This document shows positions 1 through 9,918 of a stretch of 60,000 nt of DNA, one piece after another (within the stretch, counting starts at the first letter, position 1; each line of letters begins with the position of its first letter). The position numbers were made by a program, and so were the translations under genes. A model generated the notes under the pieces. That model was not told where the DNA came from, did not search any database, and worked only from the letters and a program-made list of their open reading frames with translations. The stretch spans positions 19,075,765 to 19,135,764 of the forward strand of contig NC_087078.1 in NCBI RefSeq assembly GCF_026151205.1. Direction: 5' to 3'. This DNA is from Bolinopsis microptera (taxonomy: Eukaryota > Ctenophora > Tentaculata > Lobata > Bolinopsidae).

Positions 1-432
1 TTAAGTTAGCATCCTGGATACCATGTAAGAAGGGTCACTCACTTCTAAATGCAACTATCTAGCGATTATAACATTTTCTTTTGACCCGTATTCCCTGCCG
101 GAAATTTTGATTAAGTTCCAGATTGTACAACTATAATCATATCTATAAGTGTACCACAATACAACTTATCAAATCATCTAGAAGTGGTGCTTTGTGACCG
201 GGACGTTACGTCACGGTGTACAATAGTGGTAGTTGTAAATCCTAATCAAATCAAGGTCACGGTCCTGCAGCTATTTGTTAATACTACCCAACAACCTTCC
301 TTGAACAATGGTATCAATGCTTGCAAGACTATTTGCTGATTACAAGCATGGGTCTGTCAGTAATACAGTTTGGTTATTTAAGAGAGAGATAGGGAGAGCA
401 CAGCCCCAATTTGTACCTCCACTTCCGCAGCT
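1..432. other. non-coding, 5' flank of the NMT-like gene
   Basis: AT-rich sequence with no convincing exon or repeat. A short purine-rich run at about 379-400 lies just before the start codon at 433. The promoter of the following gene should be here, but I see no clear TATA box. Confidence 0.4.
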
Positions 433-1869
433 ATGGCCCAGGAAGACGACAGACTCGTTAAACAGCCGGTAACCCCGAGGACCCGCCTCTGGCAACGTCC
501 TCTGCCTCTCCAGAGACAAGATTCCAACAGGAACGACTTCATAGACAAGGAGTTTATCACCAGGTTGAAAGGGTTACCCAACATTCTACCAGAGGGTTTG
601 GAGTGGTTGGACTATCGTCCAGAGATGTGCTCAGCAATTGCAGTGTTTTACCATGAGACCTTTATCCATGGCACTGGTAACGTAGTCAATATTACATAGT
701 TTTATTGTATGAGATTGTATTAGAATTGACAGTTTACTCGTATCTATCTCATGAGCATTTAAGGAATTTGGTCCATAATTTCATCACAAACTTAGAGCCA
801 AGAAACAAATTCCTTTAACAACTACAACGCTTTCAGGGAAGCCTCCGAAGCAATTCGAGGAATACATATGCAGAGAATGAGTGCTAATCCTCCTCATCTA
901 ATCCTCATGATTGCAGATACTCAAAGCAAAGATGCATCCCTTGATGTGAAGACAGCTGATGGACGCGCCGCCAAAATGGTGGGGATGATGATGTCGGAGG
1001 CATTTGATGTGATAAACCAAGGAAAGAAAGTACCCACATTAACGATCGGGGGCCTGGCAATAGCGGAACCATGGCGTGGTATGGGACTAGTTCTCAACTT
1101 CATAAAGAGAGGGGCCAGCAGGGTCAGTGGGGAACACATGCACCTTTTCAACCTAAAGAAAGATAGACGTCTCTTCCCTTGCGCAGAACTCACAGTCTGG
1201 TGGTACCCCTTTGAAGCCGGCTTCCTGCACGAAGATGACCCTCTTCAAGCTAGATCCAGGACCTCCGAGTGCTGTTATAACTGCACTGTGCAGCAGGGTA
1301 ACAGAGGAGTACTCCACTCTGCCTTGCAGACAGATGACATACTGTGATGTGGACACAGTCTGTAAGATGTTGGGTCAGGAGGCTAGTAGTTACTCCCTGG
1401 CAAGGTGTTGGACTGCGGAGCATGTCGCCAGATGGCTCCTTCCTAAAGAAGACGTCCAGTTCTCTTACATAGTCACTGATGAAGCTGGGGTTGAAGATCT
1501 GGACTTTTTCTCTTTCCACATAATGTCGTATTGTGTGCCCAAGCATGATAAGGGAGAGGGTATTAGCCGGTTAGAGTTATTAGAGAGGAGGTGGAAGAAG
1601 AAGACACCCAGGAGATAAGAGTTGCAGTGCCGGGCTACCTTACTACCAGGAATACAAGAAAACAAGACATGCTAAAGTTCATGATGCACGCTGCAAAACT
1701 TGCAGACGTCGACTATATCCACGGTTATGGGGCGTTCTCCTACGACGAAACTTTCAACAATCTTGGGTTCATCAAAAACGAAAACGAAGTCCATTATTTG
1801 CAGATGTTCAACTGGGAAACGAGATCATTTAAAGGTGAAGAGATTGGGTTGGCGTGGATACAGTTTTAA
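433..1869 (+). CDS. Divergent N-myristoyltransferase-like protein, with two frame breaks
   Basis: The family (glycylpeptide N-tetradecanoyltransferase, two fused GNAT folds) transfers myristate from myristoyl-CoA to N-terminal glycines of cytosolic proteins. Exon 1 is 433-676, with ATG in good context (gcagctATGG), and holds LPEGLEW, which matches the family's LPxGFEW. Exon 2 starts at about 842 (phase-consistent after donor G|GTAACG). Later matches are WLLPKEDV (family HWLLPKEN), DFFSFHIMS (family DFxSFYTLPS) and YDETFNNLGF...VHYLQMFNW (family NxTFLxELKF...LHYYLYNW). The frame changes near 1269-1296 and again near 1560-1585. Each change can be bridged by a 26-28-nt GT-AG segment, or reflects a broken copy or a sequence error. 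The NFLCVHKKLR acyl-CoA region is poorly conserved, and the C-terminus is GLAWIQF rather than the usual GLVLL. Homology is fairly sure; activity is doubtful, and it may be a pseudogene. Confidence 0.68.
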
Positions 1870-2491
1870 ATGAACTCCATCTTGAGGTCTAGACTGAGGG
1901 CACTGAATATGTCCATTGTCCACGTCCGCGAAAATGTGGCTTTTGTATTGGCAACTAAAGGTACTGACGGCGGATTGATAATAAAACGGAACGGTTTTCA
2001 GGTCAGGAACAGGTGTTAGATAATGCTTGTGATACTCTTCCCAAAGATAAAAATAAGTGAGCAATAAGAAACAAACAATAACATTTTCGACAACTATTTT
2101 ACAACATTAAATGTTGATTTACAATAGCTATTATTTATTTATGCTATGCAGTTATTCTTCTTTACATGAGTCTTGTTAACGTAACACGTCAACTACTAAA
2201 TTAGAGTTGTCGTGAAATTAAAATCAAATTTCACCAGACACTTTAAGTGCAAGAGGTATTAGCTACCCTTTACGGCAGAGATTTTTTAGCAAACTGTCGA
2301 CCATTGTCCACAAAAAGTAAAATATTCAGACATTGCGAAACAAGACTTCATGTCTGTTCTTCTGTTGTAACTCTCAGTGCAAGGTACTGAATCTGACGAT
2401 GAGGACTTGAGGATCGCGAATAACTCACCAGGTTTCTAGCCTAGCACGGTTACTGGACAAAAAATACAATGTGGCAAAAAAATTTTTTAAC
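1870..2491. other. non-coding, 3' of the NMT-like gene
   Basis: AT-rich sequence. I see no exon, RNA gene or clear repeat in it. Confidence 0.4.
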
Positions 2492-2570
2492 GGCCAGGTA
2501 GCGCAGTTGGTTAGAACGCCTGTCTTACAATCGTTAGGTTGCGAGTTCGAAACCCACTGACTGCCTGGTC
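2492..2570 (+). mobile_element. tRNA-Val-like sequence, probably a SINE head
   Basis: A 7-bp acceptor-like stem is visible: GGCCAGG at 2492 against CCTGGTC at 2564, with one G-T pair. The A box TAGCGCAGTTGG and B box AGTTCGAAACC match the internal Pol III promoter consensus. An anticodon-like loop CTTACAA reads TAC (valine). The T stem is poorly paired and about six extra bases lie before the 3' acceptor strand, so this is unlikely to be a working tRNA. A tRNA-derived SINE head or tRNA pseudogene fits better. The SINE body, if present, would run into 2571-2650. No second copy is seen in the window. Confidence 0.6.
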
Positions 2571-5500
2571 GTGGGGTGAGCGTCGTCGACGTTCAGCTAA
2601 GGATCATGAGTGGTCTATGCAGCCCCCCGGTCTACTCAGCCGAATACTCGAGAAATCGGGTGTGAGGGTTAAATGAGGAACTGCACATTGCAGCAAAGTC
2701 TCGGACGAAGAAAGTATGGTACACACTACCTTAACCGTCACTGGCCAAAAAGATCCTTCGGCTTCCTGTAATTGGCTGGTTGCACTTGTGTAACATTGTG
2801 GCTGTTGGAATACACCGAAGTAAAATAAGTGTCTAGATAAAAAAAAATTTGAAATTACAGACTTCATGAAAAACCACATTTAACGTCGGAAGCTGCTTTC
2901 TCGAGGGTAGAAATTGCTTTTTCCCTGCATTTAGTAAGTTAAGCATCTTGCAAATTCAGCAAGTAAAACGTTATACAAACTTATCTTATCAACCTCCTCA
3001 TCTTGACAGCTTCCAGAATACTTGGCACTGTCCAGACAGAGAGCAGAATACAATTCTAGAATTATTCAAATGTGCATAACATAAGTGCATAAGTTATAAT
3101 ATAATATAAATACAACAAACAAATTCATCCGGACATATTGTGCGTTCTGAAGACGGACGTATCACAGGGAGCCACATAAATAACTAAATTCCAAACCTAT
3201 CTGAGAAATAACGTAATGATATTCGAAATAGTTATAACTTATACAGGGTTCACTTGAAGAAGAACAAACGGGCATTTAACAAAAAACAAAGTATAACACT
3301 CGCGTCTCGCACGATTTTATTATTTCCGACCGTTGGTAGCAACCAGTTAACAAGCTAACCAATATGCACATCAGGTCGATTTAAATGGAAAACCTACAAG
3401 TACAAAAATATGAACTTATATTTTCCCATCCTTAAAACTACAGATAATAATTCTATCAGCAAACAGATTGACCTGTGGCAAACACTGTTTATTATGATTT
3501 ATGACGAATGAGGAAAAAGACATTATGTAAAAACTTTTGCTTCTGGCAGGTCATTTAGGGCAGGACTTAAGGTGAAGGGAAACCTGAGCCCATAATGTGA
3601 GGATAGAGCGGAAACCTTACTTTGAGAAGGCTTGTATAAGAGGTATTGTTCGGTAACTGCGCTACTCCTCGCGTAACTATGTACTCCTGTACTTACTGTG
3701 GTGATGTGATAGTTGGTGATTTGTAAACATGGCCCTGAAGTGGTAACTGTGGTAACTGTGGTAACTGTGGTAAATGTGTATAACTACCGCACTGAAGATA
3801 TAAAGTCCTGCACTTGTAGGGTGGGGTGAAGAAAATGGGGCCTTGTCTGTATAATATAATAGTAGCTTTTAGATTAAAACAATTCTTTTATTACTTAAAA
3901 CGTTATGCTGACGAGGCAGTGGCAGTAAAATAGAAAATAGACGGGGAAATATACGCAAATTCTAGAAAATTAATAGACAACTATAAAATTAACGAGGCCT
4001 AGATAATTACAGCTATTGATGAAGTAATTGATGATGTTGTTATTAAAATCACAGGAAATTACAAATTCTGTCACATTTACAAAATAGCACAGTATTGGTT
4101 CTGATGGGTGTGTTAATTGACGGTATAATTGAGCTATTAGAGCGACTTGCCACTAACACTCTCCCATTATTTGTTTTCACACTCGTAAAATGTCCTGTTA
4201 GTGGGAGAGTCAACTATTTAACCAATAAACTAAGGCAGTCGTTAACTGGTAATATTCAACCGGCGGTTTGCGCATAATTATTAATTATCGATTATCGGCG
4301 AATATTTTGTGCCGGAGAGAACGGACAAAACGTAGATAACTAAAGCTCTAATGTATGATTCCGCAATATCTATAATATTCCGCAAAATCTATTCTAGTTA
4401 TGTAATACTAAATTTCATTTTCACACTTCCGTAATTTGCATGTTTATCACGAAAAAAAGCAATTCAAAACAACAATTCAGTACGCGAGGAATTTCAACAC
4501 GGCTTACTCTAAGGTAAAGGAGTAAACGAGGGGAAAATAACCCACGAAATCGGGAAAATTACTCAACAATTTATCATTGAGTGGCTAACGGCACGATCAG
4601 TATCACGGTTATAAGAATATAAGTAAACATGATCACTTACGAACAGCTGCATTTCTATCGGCACTAGCCATTTCGATTACTGCACTATAAAACAACAGTG
4701 ATAACCGATAATATATGGCAAGGGTAAACACATAATCAAAATGTAAGAAATTGCTAAATTGAATATTTTATCCACATTAGCTCGACCCCATAATACCACA
4801 AGTCCAGGTCTAATTTTATAATTTGTGACCACGGACAAAGCATCCTTCTTATTATTATCGTTACACAATACACAAGCATGTGTGGCAGGTGGCTGACAAC
4901 AAATACAGCGGTGTTCAATAGCATCATGTGGCAAATTATATCATAATTTGTCACATAGCTTCAGTTAAAATGTGCAAATTTATCTAGATATTTATATGTT
5001 AGCAGTGCGACAAGCTTGGCATTATTTACATAAAAGCTCCTAAGAATAGGTAGGGTATAGCATGGATATTCATGAGTTTTACAAAGCTCGAGCCATAGCT
5101 TAGTGCTCATAACAAATAACAAATTACATGACGGCATAACCGTTCAAAGACGCAACTAATCTAACAATCACCACTTATAGATCACAACCACTATTATCAA
5201 ATTTGAGTAATCAAATCCATCTCTATAGTCAAATAGTGAGCAGATTATTTAAATTTATAAAACTCCCAAGAATTGAACAGCTACAGCAAATGAACTCCTG
5301 TGACAGCCCAGTGTGCATAACAATTAACAGGACAGTTAACACTGATCATGACAGCTAACAATTAACAGGACAGTTAACAATTATCAGGACAGTTAACATG
5401 ATAGTTAACATATGGCAGGTAATGGAAAGTAGCTAATTTAACAGCCAGCTTTATGGAATATTATAATTATCGTAAATGATGTAAGGCTTTTACTTTCGGC

Positions 5501-5701
5501 TTTTACTTTCGACTATAAGTATATTACCATGCTTTACACCAAGCTTCACAATTAAACCATTAGTGTTGCCATGAGGTGGCAAGTCCCCATACATCGTGGT
5601 CAGGTAGTTTCATTGCGTCTTAATATATTTTAAAGAAGTGAAGTCCATCTCTTTATAGTCACATAATTAGCGCATTATACAATAACCAACCAGGTTATAT
5701 T
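2571..5701. other. non-coding stretch with minor repeats
   Basis: About 3 kb of AT-rich sequence without a convincing exon. It holds a short tandem GGTAACTGT repeat (about 3739-3775) and three loose copies of a GACAGTTAACA-type repeat (about 5325-5410). Short open frames here (such as 4095-4277) have no coding signature. Confidence 0.4.
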
Positions 5702-6096
5702 GGGGGGGGGGGGGGGGCCAAGTGGATATTTGTAGATATTTGTAGATTAATGTAGAGTGGATAATCCACGAAAAAAGTGGATGACATTCTACAAATTTAT
5801 ACATTTATCTCCAAAAATTCAGTAGAATATCTGGGCACATATTTGAGATTACATTTTTTGTAGATAAATGTAGATATTTGTAGATTATTGTCAATGGATA
5901 ATTCACGAAAATTCTACAAATTCTACAAATTTATACATTTATCTCCAAAAATTCAGTAGAATTTCTGGGCACATATTTGAGATATACATTTTTTGTAGAT
6001 AAATGTAGATATTTGTAGATTATTGTAATGGATAATTCACGAAAAAAGTGGATGACATTATCCAAATATCTACAAATATCCACTTGGCTCCCCCCC
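5702..6096. mobile_element. MITE with G-run/C-run terminal inverted repeats
   Basis: A non-autonomous inverted-repeat element. The left end is a run of 16 G followed by CCAAGTGGATATTTGTAGAT. The right end is its inverse, ATCTACAAATATCCACTTGG, then CT and a C run. It is flanked by a perfect 6-bp direct repeat, TATATT (5696-5701 and 6097-6102), consistent with a target-site duplication. The interior has two imperfect copies of a unit of about 145 bp, each carrying a GTAGATAAATGTAGATATTT motif. There is no coding capacity. The superfamily cannot be assigned from this; the G run looks like secondary expansion of the terminal bases. Confidence 0.85.
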
Positions 6097-6102
6097 TATA
6101 TT

Positions 6103-6775
6103 CTTAGGGCCTGTCGTGATATCATGGATCGCCTAGGTTCCACCAGGATCTGGTAGTCCTCATAATTCTGCGGCCTCTATGTATCGTCATCTCGTACAAC
6201 TCTTTAAGAATCTTAGGGATTTGGCATGTGAAAATTTGCAGCTTTCCAGACATTGATTGGGTTAACGAGGTGTCGTACGTCACCTCAAGATCGGGTGACA
6301 GGGGGCTGACCAGGCCAGAACCCAATTGATTGGTTCTGAGGTCACGTGATTATGAGCCTGAGGTAACGTGACTATGACGTCACCAGACCTTGTTCTCCGT
6401 TTCCCGCTCATTGGACCAGGTGAGCTTGCATGCTTGTGAATGTGGGTGTAAGTACAGCTGTTTATACCTAATTAACCCCTATAGAAACCGAAAATTTATT
6501 TTCTGGCAGAAAGCTAGAAATTTACCAAAATATCGACATTGTTAAAAATTATTTTGATGACCATTCCTGATCTAAAATTGCACGAGAAATCGATTAAACT
6601 TGGTTTCAGGACTCAACAATGCTTCTTTATGCCTTAAAATCCATGTTTTATCGATACAATCAACATTATGATCCCGTTGATTAATTAGTAACAAGTACCT
6701 AACAAATACGCAGAAACAACCATCACACCTACATTGCATTCCTAACGGGTCGATTTCGAGTGACCAATAATCGTC
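6103..6775. other. non-coding or unassigned
   Basis: No supported gene. The minus strand at 6122-6325 is open for 67 codons with a fairly protein-like composition (ends WWNLGDP), but I recognise nothing and see no good splice context. Confidence 0.3.
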
Positions 6776-7007
6776 GTGATGATACGTCATGTGTTCCTCT
6801 CACCCTACGACATTCTTAAAACGCTCGACATACCCTCTCCCACATTTCATGGTCCTCTCCTCAAGACCTCAAGCTCACCTACCCCCAAGAAAGACACCAC
6901 AGCCAAAACAGTGATCAAATTTCTACAATCTCCGTATCATAAAAAGCGAGCTCCTGTAGTAATGTTTTATTTAAATTCTCGGTATTTTCCCAGTATCTGG
7001 CAAAACT
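6776..7007 (+). CDS. Possible exon of an unrecognised gene
   Basis: An open frame begins at ATG 6776 and runs to a strong splice donor, ACTG|GTAAGTAA, at 7008. The product is Pro/Lys/Ser-rich (for example SPTPKKDTTAKTVIKF) and I do not recognise it. No partner exon was found. The donor is the main reason to list it; it could be chance. Confidence 0.22.
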
Positions 7008-7034
7008 GGTAAGTAAAAATAAGCCACTATGAAG

Positions 7035-7052
7035 GGGGGGGGGGGGGGGGGG
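7035..7052 (+). repeat. poly-G tract (18 G)
   Basis: An uninterrupted run of about 18 G, able to form a G-quadruplex. Similar runs occur at 5702, 8392 and, on the other strand, at about 17968. Confidence 0.9.
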
Positions 7053-7142
7053 TATTGATAAATTCACAAATTACTAAACCACCACTTAAGCGTTTATCTA
7101 TGACACACCCCACAACACTTACCATCATCCTTGATTACACAT

Positions 7143-7265
7143 CTTGATTCCACTGGCATCCTCCCACAGGACTGCCATACCCCAGAGGTAGGCAAAGCAT
7201 TCATATGCTATCCTCTCGTGGGCCAACCAGGCCCAGCCTCTCTTAAAAAAAAAAAAAAAAAAAAT
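7143..7265 (+). mobile_element. SINE-like dispersed repeat with A tail
   Basis: The sequence ending CTCTCGTGGGCCAACCAGG, followed by a poly-A run of about 20, resembles 17888-17955, which shares CATCC..CC, CCCAGAG.TAG.CAAA and TCCTCT.GTGGG.CAACCA in the same order. Two diverged copies plus an A tail suggest a short retroposon. No Pol III boxes are visible, so this may be a 5'-truncated 3' part. Confidence 0.5.
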
Positions 7266-8391
7266 TACTAAATGACCCAAACGATATGATATTTATGAAT
7301 TGAAAAAAAAAAAGCAAACCAAAAAGCAAAAACCGTAACGTACAGATATAATGTGCAGCTTCAACTGAGGTTGGGCAAAACAGATTATCTTCTAACCCAG
7401 TCAGGCTGAACCACGTGATTCCAACGGAAAGTGTGAGTTGGTCCTGACTACGTGCCTGGTCCTGACTCCTGTTGACTCACGAAGCATAACAAATGAACTT
7501 AATAACCCGAACGGCGAACCGTAAAGTGGTTAAAAGGGCAGTTCTAGTTTATTGATTTGGGTGTAAGCTCTACCACTCTCTACCCCTGTGTAACGTTGTC
7601 CAGGCGTTCCATGTAGTTTACACGGAGAAAAGCTTAACGAGCTTACAACAAATTCAATAAAATGTGGACTGAAATCATGGCTCTGGTTCTTTCCAGAGTT
7701 ACCACCTAAATTATATTTCTGTTTTGTGTGTCGTAAGTGTAAGTGAATCACACGATAAGTGAATATATGAGTTAATTTCCTCCCACAAATATTGAATAAG
7801 TGAATCGTTAGCCTCTCATATTAGAATTAGTATAAGCTGGAGTCTCGAGGCTAGTTTCTTATTACGAATATGAGGCTGAAATCATCAACAGAAACTATGT
7901 TAACTCAAAGCTATTCGAAGTCAAATAAATTAACGAAAATCAGGAAATCAGAGACAATGCAGCATCAATTGTCCAAACTCGCTATTTGCCGGACCAGGTT
8001 GTCTATGCCACGGTTTTGATAATGCCTTTTCATTCTTCTTCTTTGAGCCTCTAGCACGAATAGGTATAGAGTATAGACATTAGACAGCAAATACTGTAGT
8101 TACCCTAACTAATGGGCAATATTCTAATTATAGAGTTCGTGTGCTTCAGTTGGAACATGGGAGAGAAAGACTAATTGGATTGCTCAGCTATAATAAGCTT
8201 GTAAGAGAACTATTTAGAAGCACTAATATAACTTATCAACTTCTGCATCGTTTTCGTGTCCACTGCATAATAATATTATCCTTGACGGGCTTGTTGAAGC
8301 TAGAAGCGAACTCTATGCTCTTGATGTAATGAAATAATGTTTTCTCTGTTTAACGAAACCACTTCACAGACAAGTCGAAAGTAAACATAAA
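7266..8391. other. non-coding stretch
   Basis: AT-rich, with scattered A runs near 7302-7312. I see no convincing exon. Confidence 0.35.
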
Positions 8392-8549
8392 GGGGGGGGG
8401 GGGGGGGGGGGGTCACCCTGATAAACATTAAGGGGGGGGGGGTCACCCTGATAAACATTAAGGGGGGGGGGGTCACCCTGATAAACATTAAGGGGGGGTC
8501 ACCCTGATAAACATTAAGGGGGGGGGGGGGGTCACCCTGATAAACATTA
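8392..8549 (+). repeat. G-tract minisatellite, about 30-bp unit
   Basis: Five copies of a unit made of a G run plus TCACCCTGATAAACATTAA. The G runs are 21, about 11, 11, 7 and 13-14 bases. Apart from run length, the non-G part is unchanged from copy to copy. Confidence 0.9.
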
Positions 8550-9918
8550 ATTAATAATCATAGCAGCTTCTTGAGATTCTCTTCGAATTATGAAATTGGA
8601 AGTCATTTGTAAAATCTTCAAAACTATTAAAAGTATAAAACAGAGGCGTTGATATTATGCAGCCACGAACGCTAAAGGTTAGTAGACGAGCAATAGTCAC
8701 TATGTATACCACCTATGGCTATAGTCACACACAGCATTCATATTACACATTTTATGGTTCATTCCAACTCAACTTGACAACTGATGACAACACCTTCAGG
8801 CTAATCTACGTCAATTATACCTACGCCATATTCTAATTAATAGATCATATCTAATATCTATTCTAGAAGTCAACACCTTCACGCTATCCTACCTCAATAC
8901 AGACGAAGGAGGCACTCCTATCTCAATACAGACGAAGGAGACACTCCTATATCCAGTAGTGTCTCCTATATCAGGTAGTGTCTCCTATATCCAGTAGTGT
9001 CTCCTATATCCAGTCTCTACTGGGGTGCAATTTGAAATCTTCCCACCTGACCGTAATGGCCCATTTCAAAGACCATTTGTGGTTTTCCTCGGCTTCAGCT
9101 TGCTTTTATTTACTATAATTTACCGTCAAAGTATCAACAATTTCGCAATGCTAAGCAATTTAAATGTTTCTCGGCTTAAATTGTTTTGATCTACTTTAAT
9201 CTTTTAATCTATGGAAGGGCACCGAACTTTGTGCATATTGTGATATTTAACTAACCCAAGTTAGCAGAGTTTGTCTAGACGAAATAGAAATCGCTATTTT
9301 GATTTTAATTTTTGTGACTTCCTTATATTATTAATATTGAGGAAGTTTTTAAAAACCGTTAAATCCGGTCACATATATAAGTAGTTAAGTAGTTAGTAGA
9401 TTGAGGTTATTACAAGGTTGATGGTTGACAGAACCTATCTGTGAGCACTTTGGCCGAGGAAAGCTCATTACGTTTCTAATACAGCTCATACTGATTTACT
9501 GGTTATAATTAATGAGCGAGTGGCTCAGCAAAGAGAGCGTAGTCAGTGTGACGCACCCAATGATAGCAATATTATGATGGTTCTCTCTTGAATTTCATCG
9601 TAATTCTTTAAATAACAAAGTTTGAACAATACTTTTGCTATTCCATGTGGTGTAACATCATTCGAGAACAATTGGAATATATTATGTGCTTCTCAAAACT
9701 GCAGTAAAGGTTGAGCGTATCTAACATGGCCCTGACTCCTGAGTTCACATCTACATATTTATAATTATTCAAATTAACTCCAATGATTATCTTATATCTG
9801 GGCACCTGGTCTCATAGAAACATTATCGGCTGATATGTCCAAGAGGTGTCGTCAAATGAAGCAACTTTGCTCATTTCTCAACTTACTTTAGCTGATTTGT
9901 GCTGCACCCTGATAAGCG
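8550..9918. other. non-coding, 5' flank of the secreted-protein gene
   Basis: Non-coding. It contains short tandem copies of a GTGTCTCCTATATCCA motif (about 8935-9012) and a hairpin-like CTTCCTTATA/..GAGGAAG pair near 9310-9350. No clear core promoter was identified before the ATG at 9919. Confidence 0.35.

Noticed and set aside
2492-2570. Functional tRNA-Val gene
   Set aside because: The T stem is poorly paired and extra bases precede the acceptor strand, so it was called a SINE head or pseudogene.
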